A stretch of 37,037 nt of DNA from Calothrix sp. HK-06 (lineage in GTDB: Bacteria; Cyanobacteriota; Cyanobacteriia; Cyanobacteriales; Nostocaceae). This document shows positions 25,183-32,286 of this stretch, in pieces (the first letter of the stretch is position 1; every line of letters starts with the position of its first letter). The DNA lies in NCBI RefSeq assembly GCF_001904745.1, contig NZ_MRCD01000013.1, forward strand, positions 1 through 37,037, given 5' to 3'. The notes below the pieces were generated by a model. That model was not told the DNA's origin and made no database searches. It worked only from the letters and a program-made list of their open reading frames with translations. The position numbers were made by a program, and so were the translations under genes.

Positions 25183-25992
25183 ATGCCAATGATAGTAATT
25201 AGCTGGGATAACGTTGCTTTTTTGCTTACCGTCGGCGCCGTTATAATTAGCGGTGTTGGATTTTTGTCGTTGCTATTATCGGTATCTTACACGACTGGCA
25301 ACCGGAATGATGAAAAATTGCTTGGTTGGATGAAACAAGCAGGTATATCGGATTGGAAAGCTTTACAACAAAAATCAGGTTTGAGTGAAATTGCAGTATG
25401 GCATCTACGCGATGGAGATGGGGAAAATATTAAGTTTGGTGAACTTGCCCAAGTTGCCAAGGTTTTTTCGATGCCCTTGGGAACGTTACTCGATAAACTT
25501 GGTTTACCCGTTGAAAACCCAGAGCTAGAAGCACATCGCGTTAAATGCGAGCAATTAAAGCATGAAGCGCAGCAGTTAGAAGGAAAAGTAGATAGTTTAT
25601 ATAAAGAAGGTTTGCGATTGCATGAAGAAATGCAACAACAGAAACTTGAGATAACCGAAGCATTTCGCGAATCTACATTTACACAACTACAGTCACTGCT
25701 GACTAACTACCCTAGTATCCACCAAATGGTAGGCGCCAAACCTGAGTTACCAGCGAAAAATCTACTTTCGATGTTCGCACCTCTAGATAATTTACTTAAA
25801 GAATGGGGTTACGAACAAATTGGTAAACCTTGGGAACAAGTCGCGTACAACCCTCAAATACATCAACCTGATAATTCAGATATTGCCGAGGGAGAACAAG
25901 TTTACGTCAGGTTTGTGGGATATCAGCATCAAGGAAAAATTCTATGTCCAGCTAAGGTAAGTCGGACATTACCTGGTGGTGCTGCTGGGTAA
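25183..25992 (+). CDS. Membrane-HTH-coiled-coil GrpE-like protein
   Basis: 269 aa in four parts. Residues ~7-36 form a hydrophobic membrane segment (VAFLLTVGAVIISGVGFLSL). Residues ~46-95 resemble an XRE-type helix-turn-helix (LQQKSGLSEIAVWHLRDGDG, then FGELAQVAKVFSMPLGTLLD). Residues ~105-160 are coiled coil rich in Glu/Gln/Leu. The C-terminal ~100 residues resemble the GrpE head: PLDNLLKEWGYEQIGKPWEQ, YNPQIHQ, GEQVYVRFVGYQHQGKILCP and AKVSR. GrpE drives nucleotide exchange on Hsp70, and an Hsp70 homologue follows. The HTH may be a protein-binding variant, since it sits next to a membrane anchor. It starts 3 bp after the DUF2997 gene. The combination is unusual. Confidence 0.75.
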   Translation: MPMIVISWDNVAFLLTVGAVIISGVGFLSLLLSVSYTTGNRNDEKLLGWMKQAGISDWKALQQKSGLSEIAVWHLRDGDGENIKFGELAQVAKVFSMPLGTLLDKLGLPVENPELEAHRVKCEQLKHEAQQLEGKVDSLYKEGLRLHEEMQQQKLEITEAFRESTFTQLQSLLTNYPSIHQMVGAKPELPAKNLLSMFAPLDNLLKEWGYEQIGKPWEQVAYNPQIHQPDNSDIAEGEQVYVRFVGYQHQGKILCPAKVSRTLPGGAAG

Positions 25993-25998
25993 GTACGT

Positions 25999-26053
25999 AG
26001 GTTGGGTGTAACGTCAGTGTTAACGAAGTTATCCCTCCGGGAAAACCCAACAT
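25999..26053. repeat. GGTTGGGTG...AAACCCAAC dispersed repeat
   Basis: An inverted-repeat element in the gap between the GrpE-like and Hsp70 genes; same family as 8983-9033. The ends AGGTTGGGTGT and AAAACCCAACAT pair. It may partly insulate the two genes, but no terminator T-tract is present. Confidence 0.65.
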
Positions 26054-26081
26054 CATTATTGCCTTTACGTGATTTATTCAA

Positions 26082-27641
26082 ATGACTACAGTAGTTATTG
26101 ATTTTGGTACTAGCAACACGGTAGTTTGCACTACAGACCTGATTACGCAAACTCCCAGAACTCTTAAATTTGGCGATATATCAAGACGCTTTGAAATTGG
26201 GGGAGAAGCGGTAACTGTAGTCCCTTCCTTAGTATTTGTCGAAGGTCAAAATCGCTTCATCTATGGCGAAACAGTACGGGCAAAGCGTTTAGGATTTTCT
26301 CAACCCGAACGCGCGTTTCGCACTTTCAAACGGGACTTAGCAGCAGATTTTGTGCCACCTCCCCGTTTGTTGGATGGTAATAGTTATTCAGCAGAAGCTA
26401 TTTCTGAAACGTTTCTTAAAGAAGTTTGGCGCCAAGTAGAAGAACAACTCCAACCTAGTCAAGCTATATTTACAGTACCAGTCGGCGCCTTTGAACGATA
26501 CCTCGATTGGTTTCGTAGCGTTGCCGATAAATTAAATATTCCAAATTTACAAATTGTCGATGAGTCTACTGCTGCTGCACTTGGTTACGCAATTCGGCGC
26601 CCAGGAACGCTAGTATTAGTAATAGACTTTGGTGGTGGTACACTCGATTTAAGTTTAGTACGTACCGTAAAACCAGCATCTGAACAACAAGCAGTCAAAG
26701 CGGAAGTTATTGCAAAGTCCGATGCATTCGTTGGTGGTGTTGACGTAGATAACTGGATTGTTGAACATTATCTCCAAAAAACAGGCTCCTCACGTGAGAC
26801 AGTAGGGGAAATTGGATATATGAACCTGCTGGAACTTGCCGAAAGTTTAAAAATACGACTTTCCACAACCGAGGAAGCGAAAGAATCTTGGTTTGACGAT
26901 GAGAACTTTATGTCCCACGAATTACAGTTAAACCGGGACGAATTAGCAGATATATTAGAAAATCAGCAATTATTAGAGCAATTACGACAAGCAATAGATG
27001 AAGTTTTATCCATAGCTTTAACCAAAGGTATTAGTAAAACCAACATCGAACAAGTTTTACTCGTTGGAGGCACTTGTCAAATACCCGCCGTACAGCAACT
27101 AGTGGTATCCTACTTTGGTAAGCAAAAAGTTAAGTTAGACAAACCCTTTGAAGCAGTAGCACATGGCGCCTTAGCATTAAGCGAAATGGCAGAAGTCGAT
27201 GACTACCTGCGTCACAGCTATGCTATTCGACTTTGGGAACCTCACAGCAAAAGCTACTCATATTATACTTTGATAGAAAAAGGCGCCAAATATCCAGGCG
27301 CCAAATCAGAACCATTAACATTACAAGTAGCAAGTGACGGACAGCGAGAAATACGTTTAGATATAGGAGAAGTAGCAGAAGTCTCTCAAGCAGAAGTTAC
27401 ATACGACGCATCCGGTAGAATGACAAGTAGTAACTTAGTAAAACAAGACACCTACCGTTCTCTAGAAACCCACCATCAACAAGTATGTGTAGCACACCTC
27501 CAACCACCCGGAGAAACAGGAATAGACAGAATACAAGCCCAATTTGAAGTCAACGAACAGCGAGTACTAATTGTAACAGTGAAAGACCTACTTACAGGCA
27601 GAATGCTAGTTGAAAAAGGCGCCATCGCCAAACTAAAATAA
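26082..27641 (+). CDS. Hsp70-family ATPase
   Basis: 519 aa. The actin-like ATPase fold has phosphate-1 VVIDFGTSNTVV (4-15), connect-1 DESTAAALGYA (160-170), phosphate-2 VIDFGGGTLDL (180-190) and the adenosine loop LLVGGTCQIPAV (327-338). A shorter substrate-binding-like beta domain follows from about residue 390 (GAKYPGAKSEPLTLQVASDG, FEVNEQRVLIVTVKDL). There is no C-terminal lid of DnaK length and no EEVD-type tail. It is therefore a divergent DnaK relative rather than the housekeeping chaperone. The GrpE-like gene 90 bp upstream is the likely partner. The client is unknown. Confidence 0.88.
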   Translation: MTTVVIDFGTSNTVVCTTDLITQTPRTLKFGDISRRFEIGGEAVTVVPSLVFVEGQNRFIYGETVRAKRLGFSQPERAFRTFKRDLAADFVPPPRLLDGNSYSAEAISETFLKEVWRQVEEQLQPSQAIFTVPVGAFERYLDWFRSVADKLNIPNLQIVDESTAAALGYAIRRPGTLVLVIDFGGGTLDLSLVRTVKPASEQQAVKAEVIAKSDAFVGGVDVDNWIVEHYLQKTGSSRETVGEIGYMNLLELAESLKIRLSTTEEAKESWFDDENFMSHELQLNRDELADILENQQLLEQLRQAIDEVLSIALTKGISKTNIEQVLLVGGTCQIPAVQQLVVSYFGKQKVKLDKPFEAVAHGALALSEMAEVDDYLRHSYAIRLWEPHSKSYSYYTLIEKGAKYPGAKSEPLTLQVASDGQREIRLDIGEVAEVSQAEVTYDASGRMTSSNLVKQDTYRSLETHHQQVCVAHLQPPGETGIDRIQAQFEVNEQRVLIVTVKDLLTGRMLVEKGAIAKLK

Positions 27642-27663
27642 ACTTGTGGGATAGGTGCTGGCC

Positions 27664-27835
27664 TGTGCCTCAATTCAAATTGACCTCAAAAGTAATAAAG
27701 TTTGGATTCAGTGCAATAATACAGAAGCAGATATTGCACAAGAACTTATTGACATGAGTGTTTCCAAGGAGGATATTGTAATTGGTTTTCATTCCCGCTC
27801 TATTGAGGAAATATACTGATTTTGCATTAGGTTAA
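27664..27835 (+). pseudogene. XisI remnant
   Basis: The frame reads CASIQIDLKSNKVWIQCNNT, then EADIAQELIDMSVSKEDIVI and GFHSRSIEEIY-stop (27817-27819). This is the C-terminal half of XisI-type (fdxN element excision controlling) proteins, found in many cyanobacteria. A one-base shift near 27810 would restore the usual KYTDFA ending with TAA at 27833-27835. The N-terminal half and any xisH partner are absent. Confidence 0.78.
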
Positions 27836-27892
27836 TTTTGTAGCTTAAATTATTTCACAAAAAATTTAAAAGTCGGGAAACTATGTATAGCT

Positions 27893-28516
27893 ATGGGATA
27901 TACAGTTTTATATCAAGCTATTTCAGAACAAGCACAACTACTTGAACGCCTACGTTCAGATAAAAAAATATATTGTATTTACGAAGCAGTGGCGCCATTT
28001 AGCTTCAAAATATTTAATGCATCAGAAATAGACGAAAACTACTTAAATGATATTTTAGATAACGAAGTTGACGCAGAACACTTTACCTCTCGTGTTGAAG
28101 CAGAAAAAACCTGGAAAGAATTCATTACAGAATTAGAACTTGCCAAATCTTTATATCCAAATATTGTTAATAGGGCAACTAGCTTAAAAAATTGTTGTAA
28201 TATAATTGAAACAGCGCTTATCTCAGAATTAGAGGATATAGAATTTAATACTGATATTCGTGTACATAAGTACATACATCAGTTCACACGCGGTAGCGAA
28301 CCAGTCGCAGCACATCTTTCTCACTACCCTTGGTACAATCTTTACTTTATACCATCTTTATTTGTAAAAGAGTTTGCAGAAATTTTACGAAAAATAGAAG
28401 GTAAATATTTGTTGGAAAAATATAATTTGTCATACCAAGAGGACTTTGACAGATGGAAAAACTTATATTTGGAAGCTTCTCTTTATAATGAAGCACTATT
28501 AATTAATGTAATTTAG
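27893..28516 (+). CDS. Hypothetical protein, 207 aa
   Basis: I do not recognise a family. It begins MGYTVLYQAISEQAQLLERL. The body is alpha-rich and acidic, with no signal peptide, membrane segment, metal motif or repeats. The N-terminal ~55 residues vaguely recall DUF1877-type proteins, which is not enough to name it. A Trp/Tyr-rich patch (HYPWYNLYFIPSLFVKEF) lies near 155-172. It stands alone, 58 bp after the XisI relic. The frame is long and uninterrupted, so it is probably real. Confidence 0.6.
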   Translation: MGYTVLYQAISEQAQLLERLRSDKKIYCIYEAVAPFSFKIFNASEIDENYLNDILDNEVDAEHFTSRVEAEKTWKEFITELELAKSLYPNIVNRATSLKNCCNIIETALISELEDIEFNTDIRVHKYIHQFTRGSEPVAAHLSHYPWYNLYFIPSLFVKEFAEILRKIEGKYLLEKYNLSYQEDFDRWKNLYLEASLYNEALLINVI

Positions 28517-28620
28517 ATAATTGACATGGGAATTTATAAGCAGTTACTGGAGCGTGCATAGAAGATTGGAACATTACCAATGATACTAACCTAGTAAATG
28601 TATAATACGAGTATATTTAC

Positions 28621-29015
28621 ATGCACCAGACAACCAAGGATAATCCTAACCCTCATCGTCAACCAGATGATACAGAGAAAGTATTTAGTTCGGGTGAATT
28701 TAGAGAATTTATTCAGTCAATCTTTGAGCTTAAAGGTAGTAACTATAATACTGAGCAAAAACGAAACTTAGCACAGGTAGCAGCAAAGATTCAACAAATA
28801 CTTACTCAATTAGAAAAAACAACCCAACTACAACCTGTACGCAGAAAATAACGCTTGTTGCCCAAGCTATTGATGAAATAGAGAAAAATCCAACATTCAA
28901 AGCGCGCGTAGTTGCTGCATTAAAAGCAAGTGGCGCCGAAGCTTTCAAAGAAGCGCTCGACCATCCATCAGTTTATGTCTTTGTCGCTGCGATAGAAGAT
29001 TGGCTTTCTGACTGA
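28621..29015 (+). pseudogene. Small cyanobacterial gene split by a frameshift
   Basis: Frame one (28621-28851, 76 aa) contains DDTEKVFSSGEFREFIQSIF and TEQKRNLAQVAAKIQQILTQ, ending PVRRK-stop. Directly after it, in another frame and without its own ATG, comes TLVAQAIDEIEKNPTFKARV, ALKASGAEAFKEALDHPSVY and VFVAAIEDWLSD-stop (29013-29015). These look like the N- and C-terminal halves of a ~130-aa cyanobacterial protein of unknown function. A one-base indel near 28848 explains the split; a sequencing error is possible. Confidence 0.65.
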
Positions 29016-29032
29016 GTGATTTTTAGTTTATC

Positions 29033-29082
29033 TTGACTGAATTGAACTATTCTCACAATATATAACAAACGTTCGATATAAA
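29033..29082 (+). promoter_or_regulatory. Promoter and operator-like site for the MFS gene
   Basis: TTGACT (29033-29038), 17 bp, CAATAT (29056-29061), then TATAACAAACGTTCGATATA (29061-29080). The same element, with three mismatches in 21 bp, lies at 30411 before the Coq4-like gene. Placement at the start of transcription suits a repressor, for example a TetR-type one, which is not in this window. Confidence 0.6.
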
Positions 29083-29119
29083 TAAAATCGAAATACAGTT
29101 AGTACAAAGTGACCATGCT

Positions 29120-30364
29120 ATGATAAATTCATCCAAATTAAAACCAAAACCATCCAAGCCCCCGATACTGCAACGAAACTTCTGTTTGCTATGGTTGGGG
29201 CAGGCTTTAATTTTATGTGCTGTACAATTTTGGGTAGTTGCTCTGACTTGGTTGGTTTTAAAAACTACACATTCGGGTACTGCTATTGGTTCTGTGTTAA
29301 TGGCTGCTGCTATTCCGCGCGCAATTCTGACTTTGGTGGGGGGAGTAATTATTGACCGTTTCATTCCTAACCGAGTTGCGGCAAGTGCTGCTTTTGCTGT
29401 GACTCTGCTCGTAGGAATTTGTACGACATTGTTATTTTTTAACAGCTTACAATTACCCCAAATATTTATTATCTCTACACTATTCGGTGCCAGTGATGCT
29501 TTTATTTATCCGGCATTGATGACTATCTTGCCCCGAATTGTTGATAGGTCTCAACTTTCCCAAGCTAATGCAATTTTGGGAGGAGGAGAACAAATTACTA
29601 ATGTCATTGGTCCTGCGATGTCTGGAATTGTTGTTGGTAATTTTGGACTACCTGTAGCTTTTGCTATAAATACTACACTTTTTGCTTTGGGTAGCCTATT
29701 TTTGTATCTGGTTCGCCAACCAAAAAGTCTCCATTTAGCAAATCTAGCAGCTATTAAATCACAACAAAGTTTTAGCAGCGAAATTATGGAGGGAATGCGA
29801 TATGCTTGGCGAAATCACATTATTCGGTTGTGCTTAATTGTTGCTGCTATGCTCAATTTTGCTCTCCTTGGTCCGTTGGTAGTTGGTGGAGCAAAGTTAG
29901 TAGAAGTCAGATTTGGTGGTGATGCTATTCAATTCGGTTATTTTCTTGCTGCATATGGTGTTGGCGCCGTTTTGGGTATTATCATTGCAGGCGCCATTGG
30001 GCAGATAAATTGTATTGGTATGATGCTGGTATGGTTGTCCTTTGCTTTGGGTGGAGGATTAATTGCGCTAGGGTTTACCGATAAAATTACAATTGCCTAT
30101 TTTATCCTTGCGGCTATGGGCTTAGGTGGAGGAATAGTTGGAGTCTTTGCAATTACTTGGTTACAGGAACAAACGGAAATGCATATGCAGGGAAGAGTTA
30201 TGAGTTTAATCGCTTTTGCCTCGATTGCTCTTGACCCTTTTTCCCAAGCTATATCAGGCTTTTTAATCGATGTCAGCCTAAGTTTTCTATTTGTTGCAGC
30301 AGGAATGTTAATGGTGCTGACTGGGGCGTTCGCTTGGACAAGTCCTGGCGCCAGAATCAAATAA
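29120..30364 (+). CDS. MFS transporter (MFS_3-type exporter)
   Basis: A 414-aa integral membrane protein with about 12 hydrophobic segments. The cytoplasmic N-terminus (Lys/Pro-rich) leads into RNFCLLWLGQALILCAVQFW. The loop between helices 2 and 3 has VGGVIIDRFIPNRVAAS, matching the MFS motif A position, and TFLSRFGDAS-like packing is replaced by FGASDAFIYPALMTILPRIV, typical of MFS_3 exporters. It probably expels a small hydrophobic compound by proton antiport; the substrate cannot be read. It shares an operator-like site with the Coq4-like gene 117 bp downstream, which suggests co-regulation. Confidence 0.88.
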   Translation: MINSSKLKPKPSKPPILQRNFCLLWLGQALILCAVQFWVVALTWLVLKTTHSGTAIGSVLMAAAIPRAILTLVGGVIIDRFIPNRVAASAAFAVTLLVGICTTLLFFNSLQLPQIFIISTLFGASDAFIYPALMTILPRIVDRSQLSQANAILGGGEQITNVIGPAMSGIVVGNFGLPVAFAINTTLFALGSLFLYLVRQPKSLHLANLAAIKSQQSFSSEIMEGMRYAWRNHIIRLCLIVAAMLNFALLGPLVVGGAKLVEVRFGGDAIQFGYFLAAYGVGAVLGIIIAGAIGQINCIGMMLVWLSFALGGGLIALGFTDKITIAYFILAAMGLGGGIVGVFAITWLQEQTEMHMQGRVMSLIAFASIALDPFSQAISGFLIDVSLSFLFVAAGMLMVLTGAFAWTSPGARIK

Positions 30365-30377
30365 AAGTATTTTACCC

Positions 30378-30432
30378 TTGACACAAATGCAGATATACGT
30401 TAAATTATTTTATAACGAGCGTTCAATATAAA
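30378..30432 (+). promoter_or_regulatory. Promoter and operator-like site for the Coq4-like gene
   Basis: TTGACA (30378-30383), 17-bp spacer, TAAATT (30401-30406), then TATAACGAGCGTTCAATATA (30411-30430) over the expected transcription start. It matches the site before the MFS gene (29061). A repressor bound here would block RNA polymerase. Confidence 0.7.
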
Positions 30433-30480
30433 ATAATCTCGACAATAAAATCAATAACTCAAAACAAAGGAGACAAAGCA

Positions 30481-31161
30481 ATGAGCGTAGAGATGAATTT
30501 TGATGATGTAAAAGCATTAGAAGCATTCATAATTCTGACTACCAACGAAGGTGGAACGGAAGCAGTAGATAAAGCAGTATTCGACTTGGGCGACATACTA
30601 ACCAATAGTCGCGCTTACGAATTGGTAGTTGAGCAAATGCGAGCAGAACCAAGTGTGGCAGCAATGTTGCAAGAGCGTTATGTAGGTAGCAAACATGATT
30701 TAGAAGCATTGTTGCAATATCCAGAGAATTCTTTTGGTTACATCTATGCTCTTACAATGAAGGAACTGGGGTTGAGCTTAGATTACTTACCTGCGGTGAA
30801 TATCAACTCCGACATAAGTTATATCGAATATCGCTGGCGCCAGACTCACGATATTTGGCATGTAATTACAGGTTTCGATATTTCAGAAGCAGGTGAATTA
30901 GGTTTACAAGCTTTTTACCTAGCTCAATTTGGCTTGCCGTTCTCTGGTTTGGTTGTAGCAAGTGGTTTGGTGGGAGCAATTCTTTACCAACCAGAAGGAA
31001 CAGGATTATTGTTGGATGCAATAGCAAAGGGTTGGCACATGGGTAAACAAGCAAAACCACTTATTGCCCAAAGATGGGAAGAAATGTGGGAAAAACCACT
31101 GTTAGAATTGCGGCAGGAATTGAATATAATTGGCTTCCAGAAACGAGCAGCAACCGTATAG
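30481..31161 (+). CDS. Coq4-like protein
   Basis: A 226-aa protein with the Coq4 metal motif H123-D124-x2-H127-x11-E139 (THDIWHVITGFDISEAGE). Coq4 in eukaryotes acts in ubiquinone synthesis (a C1 decarboxylation/hydroxylation step); cyanobacteria make plastoquinone, so the bacterial role here is open. It may act on another hydrophobic ring or isoprenoid compound. The C-terminal part has a hydrophobic stretch (LPFSGLVVASGLVGAILYQP) and ends in charged helices. AAGGAG 11 bp upstream fixes the start. It probably responds to the same signal as the upstream MFS exporter, whose operator it shares. Confidence 0.85.
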   Translation: MSVEMNFDDVKALEAFIILTTNEGGTEAVDKAVFDLGDILTNSRAYELVVEQMRAEPSVAAMLQERYVGSKHDLEALLQYPENSFGYIYALTMKELGLSLDYLPAVNINSDISYIEYRWRQTHDIWHVITGFDISEAGELGLQAFYLAQFGLPFSGLVVASGLVGAILYQPEGTGLLLDAIAKGWHMGKQAKPLIAQRWEEMWEKPLLELRQELNIIGFQKRAATV

Positions 31162-31192
31162 TAGATAGTTATGCCCAGCGCAGGAGAAAAAA

Positions 31193-31258
31193 ATGTCTAA
31201 TCTCAGTGTTAAAGGTAGCTGTTTATGTGGAGCGGTTATGTGTGAGAAAATCTTTTAG
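31193..31258 (+). pseudogene. GFA-family gene fragment at the edge of the acquired segment
   Basis: GGAGAAAAAA precedes ATG 31193, then MSNLSVKGSCLCGAVMCEKI and one more residue before TAG. The G-S-C-L-C-G-A-V motif is the start of GFA (glutathione-dependent formaldehyde-activating-like, zinc-binding) proteins of ~130 aa. Similarity stops within 21 codons, 20 bp before the AraC gene and next to the point where GATC frequency rises. Confidence 0.72.
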
Positions 31259-31279
31259 TTATGCTTTTTAGCTATTGTA

Positions 31280-32173
31280 ATGTTCACCGAGCAACCTCTG
31301 AGAATTGATGCTGCCCAAGCAGACAGTTTCAACCCACTACTGCCCAAACCCCTTATTCTTTCTAGCCGGAAAGCGGGTTGGGATAGTTTTTACTTTGCCT
31401 ACCATCGCCAATCTCCTTACTCCATTCCTGAAACTTATCCTGCCCAACACACAATCAACATTTACACTAACTCATTTTCGGCAAAAGTTAAACTTAACGG
31501 TCACTGGCAAAAGCGATGGTGCGAGGTCGGTGATTGCGGTATTTTTCCATCTCAACAAGTTGCCCCTGCTACAGAATTTGAGCAGGAGCTAGGAATCATT
31601 CATCTTTATGTTGAGCCTGCAAGTCTGACTCGTGCTGCCTTTGAATCTATTGATGGCGATCGAATTGAGCTTGTCCAACAGCTAATTGTGCATGACCCAC
31701 TAATTCAACAGCTTGGATTGTCATTAAAACAAGAGTTGGAAGTGGGTGCTACAGATAGCCGTTTGTATGCAGAGTCAGTTGCAACGATGCTAGCGGTTCA
31801 TTTATTAAAGCGATATTCGGTACATAAGCCTATTTTTCGGGAACGCACTGGTGGATTATCAAGCTATAACTTGAGAGCGGCGATCACTTATATCAACGAT
31901 AACCTCGAACAAAATATTTCGCTCACTGAAATTGCAAGCGTTGTACACATGAGTCCTCATTATTTTGCGACATTATTCAAACAATCTACTGGAGTCGCAC
32001 CTCACCAATATCTGACGCAATGTCGCATCGAACGAGCCAAGCACTATCTCGCTAAGAATTTATCAATTACCCAAGTTTCACAGCTTGTCGGATATCACAG
32101 CCAAAGCCATTTTGCTAAGGTTTTTCGCAAACATGTCGGCATCACACCCAAGTTGTATCAGCAGTATCAATAA
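31280..32173 (+). CDS. AraC-family transcriptional regulator
   Basis: 297 aa. The C-terminal ~100 residues (about 196-297) hold two helix-turn-helix units: NISLTEIASVVHMSPHYFAT and LSITQVSQLVGYHSQSHFAK, followed by FRKHVGITPKLYQQYQ, the AraC/XylS signature. The N-terminal ~190 residues would be the effector-sensing part and have no domain I can name. It is first in a same-strand series with two glycosyltransferases and a P450, 113 bp upstream of the first, and is the likely local activator. The short frame inside it at 31305-31592 is a shadow. Base usage differs from the left side of the window (GATC present). Confidence 0.9.
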   Translation: MFTEQPLRIDAAQADSFNPLLPKPLILSSRKAGWDSFYFAYHRQSPYSIPETYPAQHTINIYTNSFSAKVKLNGHWQKRWCEVGDCGIFPSQQVAPATEFEQELGIIHLYVEPASLTRAAFESIDGDRIELVQQLIVHDPLIQQLGLSLKQELEVGATDSRLYAESVATMLAVHLLKRYSVHKPIFRERTGGLSSYNLRAAITYINDNLEQNISLTEIASVVHMSPHYFATLFKQSTGVAPHQYLTQCRIERAKHYLAKNLSITQVSQLVGYHSQSHFAKVFRKHVGITPKLYQQYQ

Positions 32174-32286
32174 AGTTTCGGAAAAATGAGCGATTTTTTG
32201 GAAGAATGAGCGAGACACAGAGACAAGAACACTCATACAATTAATAATCAACCTTCCAGCTATTTTGTGCAGGAGTCAAAGCGAAG

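Noticed and set aside
31305-31592. Plus-strand frame inside the AraC gene
   Set aside because: Shadow of the regulator in another frame.
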